Shown here one piece after another: positions 1 to 8,795 of a stretch of DNA of 64,000 nucleotides. The translations under genes were made by a program, and so were the position numbers. This DNA is from Sphingomonas sp. LaA6.9 (GTDB lineage: Bacteria; Pseudomonadota; Alphaproteobacteria; Sphingomonadales; Sphingomonadaceae). Within the stretch, counting starts at the first letter, position 1. The number at the start of each line of letters is the position of its first letter. The DNA lies in NCBI RefSeq assembly GCF_022601895.1, contig NZ_JAKVIO010000007.1:62001-126000 (forward strand). Direction: 5' to 3'. Under the pieces are notes generated by a model. That model was not told where the DNA came from and did no database searches. It was given only the letters and a program-made list of their open reading frames with translations.

Positions 1-1
1 G

Positions 2-463
2 GCGCTGGGCGGCGGCTTCCCCGTCGGCGCATGTCTCGCCACCGCCGAGGCCGCCAAGGGCATGACCTTCGGCGCGCATGGTTCGACCTTTGGCGGCAAC
101 CCGCTCGCAATGGCGGTGGGCATCGCGGCGTTCGACGAGATCGCGCGCCCCGAAACGCTCGATCATGCCGCGAAGGTCGCGGAAACGCTATCGAACGGCC
201 TCAGCGACATTGCTGCCCGTTATGCCGACATCATCGTCGATGTGCGCGGCAAGGGGCTGCTGATCGGGGTCAAGATGGTGACCAACAACCGCGAATTCAT
301 GGCGGCCGCGCGCGATCAGCGCCTGCTCGTTGCGGGTGGTGGCGAGAATTGCGTGCGCCTGCTGCCGCCGCTCAATATGCCGATCGAGGACGCGAAGGAA
401 GCGCTGGTGCGCTTCGAGGCGACCTGCGCGGCGGTGCGCGCCACGCTCGCCCAGGCGGCCTGA
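2..463 (+). CDS. argD: Acetylornithine/succinylornithine aminotransferase, C-terminal part (5' end outside window)
   Basis: PLP-dependent class III aminotransferase acting on N-acetyl- or N-succinylornithine. The open frame enters from the left edge; the visible 153 residues begin with [13 protein letters not shown] and contain the family motif [10 protein letters not shown], then [10 protein letters not shown] and the C-terminal RLLPPLNM segment. The PLP-lysine region lies upstream, outside the window. The stop TGA (461-463) overlaps the astA start ATG by one base, so the genes are co-translated. Because astA and astD follow directly, the physiological role may be succinylornithine transamination (astC/aruC) rather than, or as well as, arginine biosynthesis; the sequence alone cannot separate these. 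Confidence 0.9.
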   Translation, partial: ALGGGFPVGACLATAEAAKGMTFGAHGSTFGGNPLAMAVGIAAFDEIARPETLDHAAKVAETLSNGLSDIAARYADIIVDVRGKGLLIGVKMVTNNREFMAAARDQRLLVAGGGENCVRLLPPLNMPIEDAKEALVRFEATCAAVRATLAQAA

Positions 464-1473
464 TGCTCTTCATCAGGCCGGCGGGTCCCGCCGATATCGA
501 TGCGATGATGGAGCTCGCGGTCCTTTCGGGCCCGGGCTTCACCAGTCTTCCCGAGGATGAGGCCACGCTCGCCGAGCGGCTCGCGGTGTCGGCCGCCAGC
601 TTTGCCGGCGAGACCGCGCCCGCCGAAGCCTGGTACACATTGATGCTGGAGGACTCGGAAACCGGACGGGTCGAAGGGCTGGCAGGCGTCCGCGCTGCCG
701 TGGGGCTGAAACGCCCGCATTTCTCGTTCCGCGTCGTGACGCTTGCGCAATATTCCTCGGCGATCGATACGCGCTTCGATCACCGTGCGCTCGTGCTCGT
801 CAACGAATGCGGCGGCTGGACCGAGGTGGGCTCGCTCTTCCTGCGTCCCGAGGCACGCGCAGGTGGTGCGGGCAGCCTGCTCGCGCGCTCGCGCTACATG
901 TTGATCGGTGCCGACCCGCTGCGCTTTTCCGAAACCGTCATGGCCGAACTACGCGGCTGGTTCGAGGATGACGGGACGACGAGCCCGTTCTGGGAAGGCG
1001 TCGCGAGCAAATTCTACCGTCTGCCCTTTAGCGAGGCCGACCGGATGGTGATGTCGACCGACGGCCAGTTCATCCTCGACCTCGCGCCGCGCCACCCGAT
1101 CTATGTCGAGCTGATCGACGAAGCCGCGTGCAATGCGATCGGCCGCTGCCACCGCGATGGCGAGGCGGCGATGGCGATGCTGAAACGCGAAGGCTTCAGC
1201 GCCTCGGGGCTGATCGACATCTTCGACGGCGGGCCGACCGTGACCGCGCCGCGCGATTCGATCGCGACGATCCGCAGCGGCCGCACGCTGCGTGTCGCGA
1301 TCGCGGACGATGCCGGCGCCGCAGAACCGGCCTTGCTTTCCACCACCGCAATCGCCAGCTTCCGGGCGATCCGCGCCGATGTCTCGGTGAGCGACAATCG
1401 CGCGGTCATCGGCCGCGATGCTGCCCGGTTGCTCGGCGTGAACACGGACGACATGATAAGGGTGAACCAATGA
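463..1473 (+). CDS. astA: Arginine N-succinyltransferase AstA
   Basis: Transfers succinyl from succinyl-CoA to the alpha-amino group of arginine, the first step of the cytoplasmic ammonia-producing arginine succinyltransferase (AST) pathway. The 336-residue protein starts [12 protein letters not shown] at an ATG overlapping the previous stop, and shows the AstA landmarks ALVLVNECGG, VGSLFLRPEARAGG, GRLL-type acyl-CoA loop residues, EGVASKFYRLPFSEAD and the C-terminal FDGGPTV segment. The length is normal for the single-chain family. The open frame continues far upstream of 463, but that extension is antisense/out-of-frame to the aminotransferase and is not coding. It overlaps astD by 4 nt (ATGA). 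Confidence 0.95.
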   Translation: MLFIRPAGPADIDAMMELAVLSGPGFTSLPEDEATLAERLAVSAASFAGETAPAEAWYTLMLEDSETGRVEGLAGVRAAVGLKRPHFSFRVVTLAQYSSAIDTRFDHRALVLVNECGGWTEVGSLFLRPEARAGGAGSLLARSRYMLIGADPLRFSETVMAELRGWFEDDGTTSPFWEGVASKFYRLPFSEADRMVMSTDGQFILDLAPRHPIYVELIDEAACNAIGRCHRDGEAAMAMLKREGFSASGLIDIFDGGPTVTAPRDSIATIRSGRTLRVAIADDAGAAEPALLSTTAIASFRAIRADVSVSDNRAVIGRDAARLLGVNTDDMIRVNQ

Positions 1474-2921
1474 CCGATCTCTACATTAACGGGCACTGGA
1501 ATGGCGGTCGTGGCGAGCCCTTCGCCTCGCTCGATCCGGCGACGGGCGATCAGGTCTGGCACGGCCGCGCCGCCACGCCCGAAGACTGCGCATCCGCCAT
1601 CGCTGCCGCGCGTTCGGCATTTCCGGGCTGGGCGGACACTCCGCTCGACGATCGCATCGCCGCGGTGAAGCGCTTCGCCGAGCAGCTCGAACGCCGCAAG
1701 CCCGCCTTTGCCGAGGCGATTTCGCGCGAAACGGGCAAGGCGCTCTGGGAAACCACCACGGAGATCGCTGCGATGATCGGCAAGGTCGGCATCTCGATCG
1801 CCGCCTATTCCGAGCGCACCGGCACGCGCGAGGCAGCGATGGATTTCGGGCGCGCCGTGCTGCGCCACCGCCCGCACGGCGTGATGGCGGTGCTGGGCCC
1901 GTACAACTTTCCCGGCCACCTTCCCAACGGGCATATCGTCCCCGCATTGATCGCGGGCGACACGGTCGTCTTCAAGCCCTCCGAGCTCACCCCGCATACC
2001 GGCCAGCTGATGGCAGAAGCCTGGGCGGCAGCGGGCCTTCCTGCGGGTGTCTTCAATCTGGTTCAGGGTGGGCGCGACACCGGGCAGGCGTTGATCGCGG
2101 CCGATATCGACGGTCTGCTCTTCACCGGTTCGGCTGCTGCGGGCGCGCATTTCCGGCGCTTCTTTGCGGACAAGCCGCATGTCGTTCTTGCGCTGGAACT
2201 GGGCGGCAACAACCCGCTGATCGCGTGGGACGGCGACGCCGAGACCACCGCGTCGATCATCGTCCAGTCCTCCTTCATCACCACGGGCCAGCGCTGCTCA
2301 TGCGCGCGCCGTCTGATCGTCCCCGAGGGCGCGCACGGCGACGCGGTGATCGAGGCAACGGCCGCGCTGGCAAAGCGGCTGCGCATCGGCGCGTGGAACG
2401 ACAATCAGGAGCCCTTCATGGGGCCGCTGATCGCCAATGCGCCCGCCGCCCATGCACTCGAAGCGGTGAAGGCGCTCGAAGCGCGGGGCGCCACGACCGT
2501 ACTGCCCTTCAGGATCCTCGACCGCTCCCCCGCCTTCGTCACGCCCGCGATGCTGGATGTCACGGGTGTCGACACGCCCGATGCCGAGATCTTTGCGCCG
2601 ATCCTGCAGGTCACGCGCGTTCCCGATTTCGATGCCGCGATCGCTGCTGCGAACGATACGCGCTTTGGCCTGTCGGCCGGCCTCATCACCGATGAGGACG
2701 CGCTGTGGCAGAAGTTCCTGAGCCGCGCGCGTGCCGGCGTCATCAACCGCAATCGTCCGACCACGGGCGCGGCGTCGAACATGCCCTTTGGCGGGCTTGG
2801 CGAGTCGGGCAACCACCGCCCGAGCGCCTATTACGCAGCCGATTACTGCGTCTATCCCGTGGCCAGTTTCGAGGCCGACACGGCGCTGGACCAGACGATG
2901 ACGATCAAGGGGCTCGAATGA
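1470..2921 (+). CDS. astD: N-succinylglutamate 5-semialdehyde dehydrogenase AstD
   Basis: NAD-dependent aldehyde dehydrogenase oxidising N-succinylglutamate semialdehyde to N-succinylglutamate, the fourth AST step. The 483-residue protein starts MTDLYINGHW at an ATG inside the astA stop (4-nt overlap). The catalytic cysteine is Cys276 in TTGQRCSCARR, the general-base glutamate is Glu243 in ALELGGNNPL, and the N-terminal substrate/cofactor segment LGPYNFPGHLPNGH is typical of AstD. The expected astB (succinylarginine dihydrolase) does not follow; it must lie elsewhere or be missing. Confidence 0.95.
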   Translation: MTDLYINGHWNGGRGEPFASLDPATGDQVWHGRAATPEDCASAIAAARSAFPGWADTPLDDRIAAVKRFAEQLERRKPAFAEAISRETGKALWETTTEIAAMIGKVGISIAAYSERTGTREAAMDFGRAVLRHRPHGVMAVLGPYNFPGHLPNGHIVPALIAGDTVVFKPSELTPHTGQLMAEAWAAAGLPAGVFNLVQGGRDTGQALIAADIDGLLFTGSAAAGAHFRRFFADKPHVVLALELGGNNPLIAWDGDAETTASIIVQSSFITTGQRCSCARRLIVPEGAHGDAVIEATAALAKRLRIGAWNDNQEPFMGPLIANAPAAHALEAVKALEARGATTVLPFRILDRSPAFVTPAMLDVTGVDTPDAEIFAPILQVTRVPDFDAAIAAANDTRFGLSAGLITDEDALWQKFLSRARAGVINRNRPTTGAASNMPFGGLGESGNHRPSAYYAADYCVYPVASFEADTALDQTMTIKGLE

Positions 2922-2992
2922 ACGATCGGCTGGCATTGGCCGGGCGCGCTGCTTAAGGCGGGGCGCGTCGCAATCCGCCGAAAGTGAGAATC

Positions 2993-3667
2993 ATGACCCT
3001 CGAGCCGCCCGTCCAGCCCATGCTCCCCATCGTCGGGGGCGGTCGCTTTCCGGTGGGGCGTATCTTCTGCGTCGGGCGCAACTATTCCGAGCATGCCAGG
3101 GAAATGGGCGACGCGGTGGCGGAGCCACCCTTTTTCTTCATCAAGCCCGCAAGCTGCCTGCCGACGACGCCGGGCAAGCTCCCCTATCCGCCGCGGACCG
3201 AAGACCTGCATCATGAAGTCGAGCTGGTCGTGGCGCTCGAACTCGGCGGCACCGACATCGCCGAAGCGGACGCGCTGCGCCATGTGTTCGGCTATGCCGC
3301 CGGGCTCGACATGACACGCCGCGACCTGCAGGGGGTAGCCAAGGACAAGCGGCGCCCCTGGGATATGGGCAAGAGTTTCGATGCCGCCGCCCCCGTGGGC
3401 GCGATCACCCCCGCGGCCGAGGCGGGCGACCTTGGCGACGTCGCGATCGCGCTTACCGTCGATGGCGAGACGCGCCAGAGCGGGCGGACGTCGGAGATGC
3501 TGTGGAATGTCCCCGCGATCATCGCCGAACTTTCCACCTATATCCGTCTGATGCCCGGCGACCTGATTTTCACGGGCACCCCGGCGGGCGTCGGCGCGGT
3601 CGTGCGTGGGAATGTGCTGGAAGCGCGGATCGAGGGGCTGGCTCCGCTCGAGGTGGAAATCGTCTGA
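2993..3667 (+). CDS. Fumarylacetoacetate hydrolase (FAH/FAHD1) family protein
   Basis: A 224-residue single-domain FAH-fold enzyme. Small members cleave C-C bonds in acylpyruvates (fumarylpyruvate, acetylpyruvate) or decarboxylate oxaloacetate using Mg2+. The characteristic FCVGRNYSEHAREMG start, the metal-binding LHHEVELVVAL stretch, and the GDLIFTGTPAGVG loop are present. I prefer ATG 2993 over the in-frame GTG at 2984 because a purine-rich stretch sits just upstream; the difference is three residues. It lies 71 nt downstream of astD in the same direction, possibly co-transcribed, but it is not an AST enzyme. The exact substrate cannot be deduced. Confidence 0.85.
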   Translation: MTLEPPVQPMLPIVGGGRFPVGRIFCVGRNYSEHAREMGDAVAEPPFFFIKPASCLPTTPGKLPYPPRTEDLHHEVELVVALELGGTDIAEADALRHVFGYAAGLDMTRRDLQGVAKDKRRPWDMGKSFDAAAPVGAITPAAEAGDLGDVAIALTVDGETRQSGRTSEMLWNVPAIIAELSTYIRLMPGDLIFTGTPAGVGAVVRGNVLEARIEGLAPLEVEIV

Positions 3668-3777
3668 AGCGATTGCCGGCTGCCGGCGCCCGGGCAAGGC
3701 ACGTGGCGCGATCTTTCCTTTTGGCATGAAGCGGGCATCTGTTACCTCGGCTTCGTCATAGTCGTATCGAGGGTCTG

Positions 3778-4743
3778 ATGAGCGTCGTCGCCGCCTATCT
3801 CTATCGCAATGGCCAGAAGGTAGGTCCCGTCACGCTCGACGAGCCAGTGCCTTGCGCCGACCGCAGCGAGTTCGTGTGGATCGGGTTGTTCGAACCGACG
3901 CCGGATGAATTGCGCAAGTTGCAGGAGAATTATGACCTGCATCCGCTGGCCATCGAGGATGCGTTCAAGGCACACCAGCTGCCGAAGATCGACGTCTATG
4001 GCGATCAGCTCTTCGTTGTCGCGCGAACCGCGCGCATGGAAGGCGAGCAGATCGCCTATGGCGAGACCGCGATCTTCCTGAGCCAAGACCATGTCATCAC
4101 CGTCCGGCACGGTTCGGCGCGCGCGCATACCGAATTGCGCCACCAGCTCGAAGCGGCGCCCTCGCTGTTGAGCCACGGCGTCGACTATGTGCTGCACGCG
4201 ATCCTCGACTTCATCGTCGACGGCTATCTGCCCGTCGTCGAGGCCATCGAGGAAGAAGTCCTCGAGATGGAGCAGCATGCGCTCGACTCGTTTCTCGAGC
4301 GTGACGAGGTGCGCCGGATCTTCGCGCTGCGCCGCGAACTCACCCGCTTCCAGCGCGTGCTTGGTCCCATGTCCGAAGTGTGCAGCAAACTCGCCAACCT
4401 CGATCTGCCCTGCCTCGACGCCGATGTGAGGCCCTATTTCCGCGACGTGCTCGATCATGTGCGCCGGGTGGAAGCCATGGTCGGGAGCCTGCGCGAAGTG
4501 CTGACCACGGTCTTCGAGGTCAGCAACCTTCTCGAGCAGCAGCGGCAGGGCAAGAGCACGCGTCAGCTCGCCGCATGGGCGGCGATCCTTGCGGTGCCGA
4601 CCGCGCTGGCGGGTATCTACGGCATGAATTTCGAGAACATGCCCGAGCTCAGCACAAAATATGGCTATTTCGTCGTCGTCGGGATCATGCTGTTCCTCTG
4701 TTCGGCGCTCTATATCCGGTTCAAGCGGACGCGCTGGCTCTAG
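3778..4743 (+). CDS. corA: CorA-family magnesium/cobalt channel
   Basis: Inner-membrane pentameric channel for Mg2+ (and Co2+/Ni2+). The 321-residue length is normal for the family. A long soluble N-terminal domain (about residues 1-255) is followed by two C-terminal transmembrane helices (about 263-281 and 299-316). The signature GMN selectivity motif is at residues 282-284 in YGMNFENMPE, and the protein ends in a basic cytoplasmic tail, FKRTRWL. It starts at ATG 3778 after a GAGGG-containing leader. It appears to be an independent transcription unit. Confidence 0.95.
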   Translation: MSVVAAYLYRNGQKVGPVTLDEPVPCADRSEFVWIGLFEPTPDELRKLQENYDLHPLAIEDAFKAHQLPKIDVYGDQLFVVARTARMEGEQIAYGETAIFLSQDHVITVRHGSARAHTELRHQLEAAPSLLSHGVDYVLHAILDFIVDGYLPVVEAIEEEVLEMEQHALDSFLERDEVRRIFALRRELTRFQRVLGPMSEVCSKLANLDLPCLDADVRPYFRDVLDHVRRVEAMVGSLREVLTTVFEVSNLLEQQRQGKSTRQLAAWAAILAVPTALAGIYGMNFENMPELSTKYGYFVVVGIMLFLCSALYIRFKRTRWL

Positions 4744-4750
4744 CGGCGCA

Positions 4751-4966
4751 ATGCAATTGTTGGGCGGACTGAGCTATCGCTACCTGCCGGTGATCGCCGG
4801 GCGCGATCGCGACATCGAGCGCCTCGAAGCCTATTTCAAGCAGCGCTTCTGGCTCAGGGGCGACGCCGCGGGGATCGACCTGGGCGTGCGCTATGTCGAC
4901 GGCACCAATCCGCTGTCGCTGGCTGAGGAAAGGATATTGAGCCTGGGGTTCGGCCTGATCTTCTAG
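4751..4966 (+). pseudogene. C-terminal fragment of an outer-membrane beta-barrel protein (probable remnant)
   Basis: A 71-codon open frame from ATG 4751. The product has alternating polar/hydrophobic beta-strand character (GLSYRYLPVI, IDLGVRYVDG, ILSLGFGLIF) and ends in phenylalanine, as outer-membrane barrels do for BAM recognition. It has no signal peptide and is far too short to form a barrel, so it is most simply the 3' tail of a deleted gene. It starts 8 nt after the corA stop. A small functional protein cannot be excluded; I do not recognise the parent family. Confidence 0.45.
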
Positions 4967-5030
4967 GGCTTGATTAAAGGCCCGGCCTGATTCAGCCTTT
5001 ACCCATGAACATCTCCCGACGCGCTTACGC

Positions 5031-5975
5031 ATGACTGGCAGGAACGAGGGGCTGCTTGCCGCCGTCGAGGCGGGTGGTACCAAGGTCCTCTGTGCCGTGG
5101 CGCGGCCCGATGGGCGCGTACTTGATCAGACCCGCATCGAGACCACGACGCCCGCGGCGACGCTGGCCGGCGCCAGCGCATTTTTCCTCAACGCGAGCCA
5201 GCGTCACAGCCCCCTTGCCGCACTGGCGATCGGCAGCTTCGGACCGCTCTCGCTTGATCCAGACGCCCCCGATTTCGGTACGATAACGACGACGCCCAAG
5301 CCGGGCTGGCCAGGCACCGATCTGGTCCGCCATTTCCAGCGCACGTTGAATGTGCCGGTAACGCTCGACACTGACGTCAATGCAGCGGCGGTGGGCGAGA
5401 TGCTGTTCGGCAGCGCGCAGGGGCTGGATTGCTTCTGCTATGTCACCGTGGGCACGGGCATCGGTGTCGGCATTGTTATCGGCGGTGCGCCGCATGGGGG
5501 CGCCAACCATCCCGAGGCCGGGCACATGCGGATACCGCGCGCGCCGGGCGATGCGGATTTCAGGGGAATCTGCCCCTATCATGGCGACTGCCTCGAAGGG
5601 CTGGCTGCGGGGCCAGCGATGCAGGCGCGCTGGGGCGTCGGCACTGCCGATCTTCCGCACGATCATCCCGGCTGGGCGATCGAAGCTGATTATCTCGCCG
5701 CGTTGTGCGCCAATCTCACCTACGTATTGCAGCCGCAGCGCATCATCCTGGGCGGCGGGGTGATGCAGGCTGGGCAGCTTCACGGTCTCGTGCGCGATGC
5801 GCTGTACGAAAAGTTCAGCGGATATGGGCTGAACGCCCGGACGCATGCGCTGGACGACTATATCGTGGCGCCCGGCGCAGGTGCGGCGGTGGGGCTGACC
5901 GGCGCGCTCGCCATGGCGTATCGCGCGGTAACGGGGCGCTGGCCCGAAGCGACGGAGTGGGCTGCGACGAAGTAG
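5031..5975 (+). CDS. ROK-family fructokinase-like sugar kinase
   Basis: ATP-dependent sugar kinase, most like bacterial ROK fructokinases, which make fructose-6-phosphate in the cytoplasm. The 314-residue protein has the N-terminal phosphate loop AAVEAGGTKVLCAV, a DTDVNAAAVGE substrate segment, the VTVGTGIGVGIV glycine-rich turn, the ROK HPEAGHM motif and the zinc-binding CPYHGDC loop of the fructokinase subgroup. The start ATG 5031 follows a leader with a possible AGGAACG-like site only inside the gene, so the start is supported mainly by homologous length. Substrate specificity is inferred from the subgroup. Confidence 0.88.
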   Translation: MTGRNEGLLAAVEAGGTKVLCAVARPDGRVLDQTRIETTTPAATLAGASAFFLNASQRHSPLAALAIGSFGPLSLDPDAPDFGTITTTPKPGWPGTDLVRHFQRTLNVPVTLDTDVNAAAVGEMLFGSAQGLDCFCYVTVGTGIGVGIVIGGAPHGGANHPEAGHMRIPRAPGDADFRGICPYHGDCLEGLAAGPAMQARWGVGTADLPHDHPGWAIEADYLAALCANLTYVLQPQRIILGGGVMQAGQLHGLVRDALYEKFSGYGLNARTHALDDYIVAPGAGAAVGLTGALAMAYRAVTGRWPEATEWAATK

Positions 5976-6055
5976 CACGCCGATTGAGCCGGGCGCATGC
6001 CATGGCGGTGGGGCGCCGGATTTGCTATGTCCTGGACTTCTTAGAGGAGGAAATC

Positions 6056-6727
6056 ATGGCGCTGCGAATCGCGGAACGCGCCCCCGATTTCACGGCCGAG
6101 ACGACGCAGGGACCCATCAGTTTCCATGCGTGGCTGGGCGACTCGTGGGGCATGTTGTTTTCTCATCCCAAGGACTTCACACCCGTCTGTACGACCGAGC
6201 TGGGCTATCTGGCCAAGTGCCAGGACCAGTTTGCGGCGCGAGATTGCAAGGTGATCGGACTGTCGGTCGATCCGGTTGGAGATCACCAGCGCTGGCTGGA
6301 CGATATCAAGGAGGTGACGGGCGGCGAGGTGACCTATCCGATCATCGCCGACCACGACCTTGCGGTCGCCAAACTCTACGACATGCTGCCCGCCGACGCC
6401 GGCGACACTTCCGAGGGGCGCACCCCGCTCAACAACCAGACGGTGCGCACCGTCTATCTGATCGGCCCCGACAAGCTGATCAAGGCGATGCTCGTCTATC
6501 CGATGAGCACGGGGCGCAATTTCGACGAGGTGCTGCGGCTGATCGATTCATGCCAGCTCACCGCCGAATACAAGGTAGCGACGCCGGTGAACTGGAAGCA
6601 GGGCGAGGACGTCATCATCGTCCCCGCCGTATCGGATGACGACGCCAGGGCGCTCTTCCCCGACGGGTGGAAGACACTGAAACCCTATATGCGCGTGGTG
6701 CCCCAGCCCGAAAAAGTGGACGAATGA
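6056..6727 (+). CDS. 1-Cys peroxiredoxin (Prx6 type)
   Basis: Thiol peroxidase reducing H2O2, organic or lipid hydroperoxides. The 223-residue protein has the peroxidatic cysteine Cys45 in KDFTPVCTTE and the Prx6-specific C-terminal extension (GEDVIIVPAVSDDDA, LKPYMRVVPQP). No resolving cysteine sits in the classical C-terminal position. A very strong ribosome binding site (GAGGAGGA, 6044-6051) fixes ATG 6056. The stop overlaps the next gene's ATG (ATGA), so it is translationally coupled to a persulfide dioxygenase, suggesting a joint oxidant/sulfane-sulfur defence unit. Confidence 0.93.
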   Translation: MALRIAERAPDFTAETTQGPISFHAWLGDSWGMLFSHPKDFTPVCTTELGYLAKCQDQFAARDCKVIGLSVDPVGDHQRWLDDIKEVTGGEVTYPIIADHDLAVAKLYDMLPADAGDTSEGRTPLNNQTVRTVYLIGPDKLIKAMLVYPMSTGRNFDEVLRLIDSCQLTAEYKVATPVNWKQGEDVIIVPAVSDDDARALFPDGWKTLKPYMRVVPQPEKVDE

Positions 6728-7761
6728 TCTTCGAGCGCGTCAGCACGGGAGGTTGCCAGTCCTATCTTCTCGGTTGCGCCAATAGCTGTTCGGCGGTGCT
6801 GATCGACCCCGCGCTGCCCCAGCTCGACCGCTATCTGGGTTTGCTTGCGCGCGAGGGGTTGCGGTTGCGCTATGTCGTCGACACGCACACCCACGCCGAC
6901 CATTTTTCGGCCTCACGCGAACTGAAGGAGCGTCTCGGCGTGCCCGCGGTCATGCACCGCAACAGCGTGGCACCCCATGTCGACATGCGGCTCGACGATG
7001 GCGATATGCTGATCGTCGGCGATATGCGCCTGCACGCGATCCACACGCCGGGGCATACGAGCGATTCGATGTGCCTGCACGTCGACAACCACCTGTTCAC
7101 GGGGGACACGTTGCTGATCGGCGGTACCGGGCGCACCGATCTGCCCACGGGCGACCCCGAAGCGCTCTATGACAGCCTGTTCAACACGATCCTGAAGCTC
7201 GACCCTGCGACCGAAGTGCACCCGGCGCATGATTACAAGGACAAGGTTTCGAGCACGATCGGCCGGGAAATTGCGGAAAATGCGCGGTTGCAGCAACGCG
7301 ACCGACACGCCTTTGTCGAGATGATGGAGCATCTGAACCTGAGCGCCCCCGATCACATGACCGAAGCGCTGCGCACCAATATGTGCGGGGGCAGGACCGT
7401 CGAACAGATGCTCGCTGAAGCGGCGCGCAAGGTGCCCTTCATGTCGCTCGCCGAACTCCATGCGAGGATTGGTGAAGGGGCGGGGGATCTGATCGTGCTC
7501 GATGTGCGCGAGCGCAGCGCCTATGATGCGGGGCATATCCACGGCGCACGGCACCTGCCGCGCGGACAGCTTGAGCTTCGCGTGAACCAGGAACTTCCCG
7601 ATCCGACGCAGAGAATCCTGGCGGTCTGCGAATTCGGCAAGGTGTCTACCCTCGCGGCGGCGACGCTTCGCGAACTCGGATTCAGGCGCGCCACGGCGCT
7701 CGACGGCGGCATGAAGCTGTGGCGCGACAATGGCTATCCTGTCGAGCAGGGCGGCGAGTGA
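6724..7761 (+). CDS. Persulfide dioxygenase-rhodanese fusion (ETHE1-like MBL fold)
   Basis: A 345-residue two-domain enzyme. The N-terminal metallo-beta-lactamase fold (about 1-225) carries the mononuclear iron site motif HTHADH (His55, His57, Asp59, His60), the TPGHTSDS and LFTGDTLLIGGTGRTD loops of ETHE1-type persulfide dioxygenases, and PAHDY. The C-terminal rhodanese domain (about 255-345) has the LDVRERSAYDAGHI entry motif and an active-site cysteine, Cys302, in AVCEFGKVS. Known fusions oxidise glutathione persulfide to sulfite and exchange sulfane sulfur. The rhodanese loop (C-E-F-G-K) lacks the usual arginine, so transferase specificity may differ. It begins 4 nt inside the peroxiredoxin gene. 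Confidence 0.9.
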   Translation: MIFERVSTGGCQSYLLGCANSCSAVLIDPALPQLDRYLGLLAREGLRLRYVVDTHTHADHFSASRELKERLGVPAVMHRNSVAPHVDMRLDDGDMLIVGDMRLHAIHTPGHTSDSMCLHVDNHLFTGDTLLIGGTGRTDLPTGDPEALYDSLFNTILKLDPATEVHPAHDYKDKVSSTIGREIAENARLQQRDRHAFVEMMEHLNLSAPDHMTEALRTNMCGGRTVEQMLAEAARKVPFMSLAELHARIGEGAGDLIVLDVRERSAYDAGHIHGARHLPRGQLELRVNQELPDPTQRILAVCEFGKVSTLAAATLRELGFRRATALDGGMKLWRDNGYPVEQGGE

Positions 7762-7919
7762 CGCGACATTTCACGTTCGCCGAATGAGCCGCTTTCCCTT
7801 GTAGTTCCTGTCATATATAGTCGACTCATAAGACGAGTTGGTTGCTTCCCGCGTGTCGGGGCGAACCAGTAACGGTCCACCTCGACATCCCGGGCGCCAC
7901 GGCAACAGCGGGAGAGAGG

Positions 7920-8795
7920 ATGGCTGTCGCAATTGTAATCGCGCTGCTCGTGCTTGGCTCGATCGCCTTTCACCTGTTCAGTCCGTGGTGGCTTACTCCG
8001 CGTGCGTCCAACTGGGGCTCTATCGACGATGCGTTGATGGTCACGCTGTATATCTGCGCGGTCGCGTTCGTGGTGCTCAACCTGTTCATTGCCTGGTCGA
8101 TCGTGCGGTATCGCAATCGGCCCGGCCACAAGGCGCATTTCGATCCCGAGAATACGAAGCTGGAAAAGCGGCTGACCTTCTGGACCGCGGTCGGGATCGC
8201 GGGGATGCTTGCGCCCGGCCTGGTCGCCTGGCACGAATTTGTGACGGTGCCCAAGAACGCGACCGTCGTTGAGGCGACGGGGCAGCAATGGCAATGGGCG
8301 TTCCGCTTTCCGGGACCCGACGGCGTGCTCGGCAGCGCCAATGTCAGCCACATGACCCCTGAAAACACTTTCGGCATCAACCCGCGCGATCCCTTTGGCC
8401 GTGATGATGTGCTGATCGAGGGCAACGAGTTGCGGCTGCCCGTCGACAAGCCCGTGAAGATGGTGCTGCGCTCGAAAGATGTCCTCCACGATTTCTACGT
8501 GCCGCAGTTCCGCGCGAAGATGGATCTGGTGCCAGGCATCGTCACCTATTTCTGGATGACCCCGACGAAGAAGGGCACTTACGAGATATTGTGCGCCGAG
8601 CTTTGCGGAACGGGGCACCATGTGATGCGCGGCACGGTGATAGTTGCCAATGAGCGCGATTTCGGAAGCTGGCTGGGAGAGCAGCCCACTTTCGGCCAAA
8701 TCATGGCCGAGGCGGGAACCGACGGGGCGCAACTGGCCCAGGCCAGTGCGCCGGGCGCGAGCGATTCGAGAACTGGGGTGGGGGGAACACGCTGA
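7920..8795 (+). CDS. coxB: Cytochrome c oxidase subunit II
   Basis: Electron-entry subunit of a haem-copper oxidase. The 291-residue protein has three N-terminal hydrophobic segments (about 1-24, 36-60 and 85-105) and then a periplasmic cupredoxin domain. All CuA ligands are visible: Cys225, Glu227, Cys229, His233 and Met236 in LCAELCGTGHHVM, plus the upstream histidine in DVLHDFYVPQ. I chose ATG 7920, preceded by GGGAGAGAGG; an in-frame TTG at 7842 would add 26 residues without signal-peptide character. It is the first gene of the cox operon and overlaps coxA (TGATG). Confidence 0.92.
   Translation: MAVAIVIALLVLGSIAFHLFSPWWLTPRASNWGSIDDALMVTLYICAVAFVVLNLFIAWSIVRYRNRPGHKAHFDPENTKLEKRLTFWTAVGIAGMLAPGLVAWHEFVTVPKNATVVEATGQQWQWAFRFPGPDGVLGSANVSHMTPENTFGINPRDPFGRDDVLIEGNELRLPVDKPVKMVLRSKDVLHDFYVPQFRAKMDLVPGIVTYFWMTPTKKGTYEILCAELCGTGHHVMRGTVIVANERDFGSWLGEQPTFGQIMAEAGTDGAQLAQASAPGASDSRTGVGGTR

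Noticed and set aside
7799-7835. Inverted repeat ACTC-N7-GAGT before coxB as a copper-responsive operator
   Set aside because: The arms are only 4 bp and no neighbouring metal regulator is encoded, so chance is likely.
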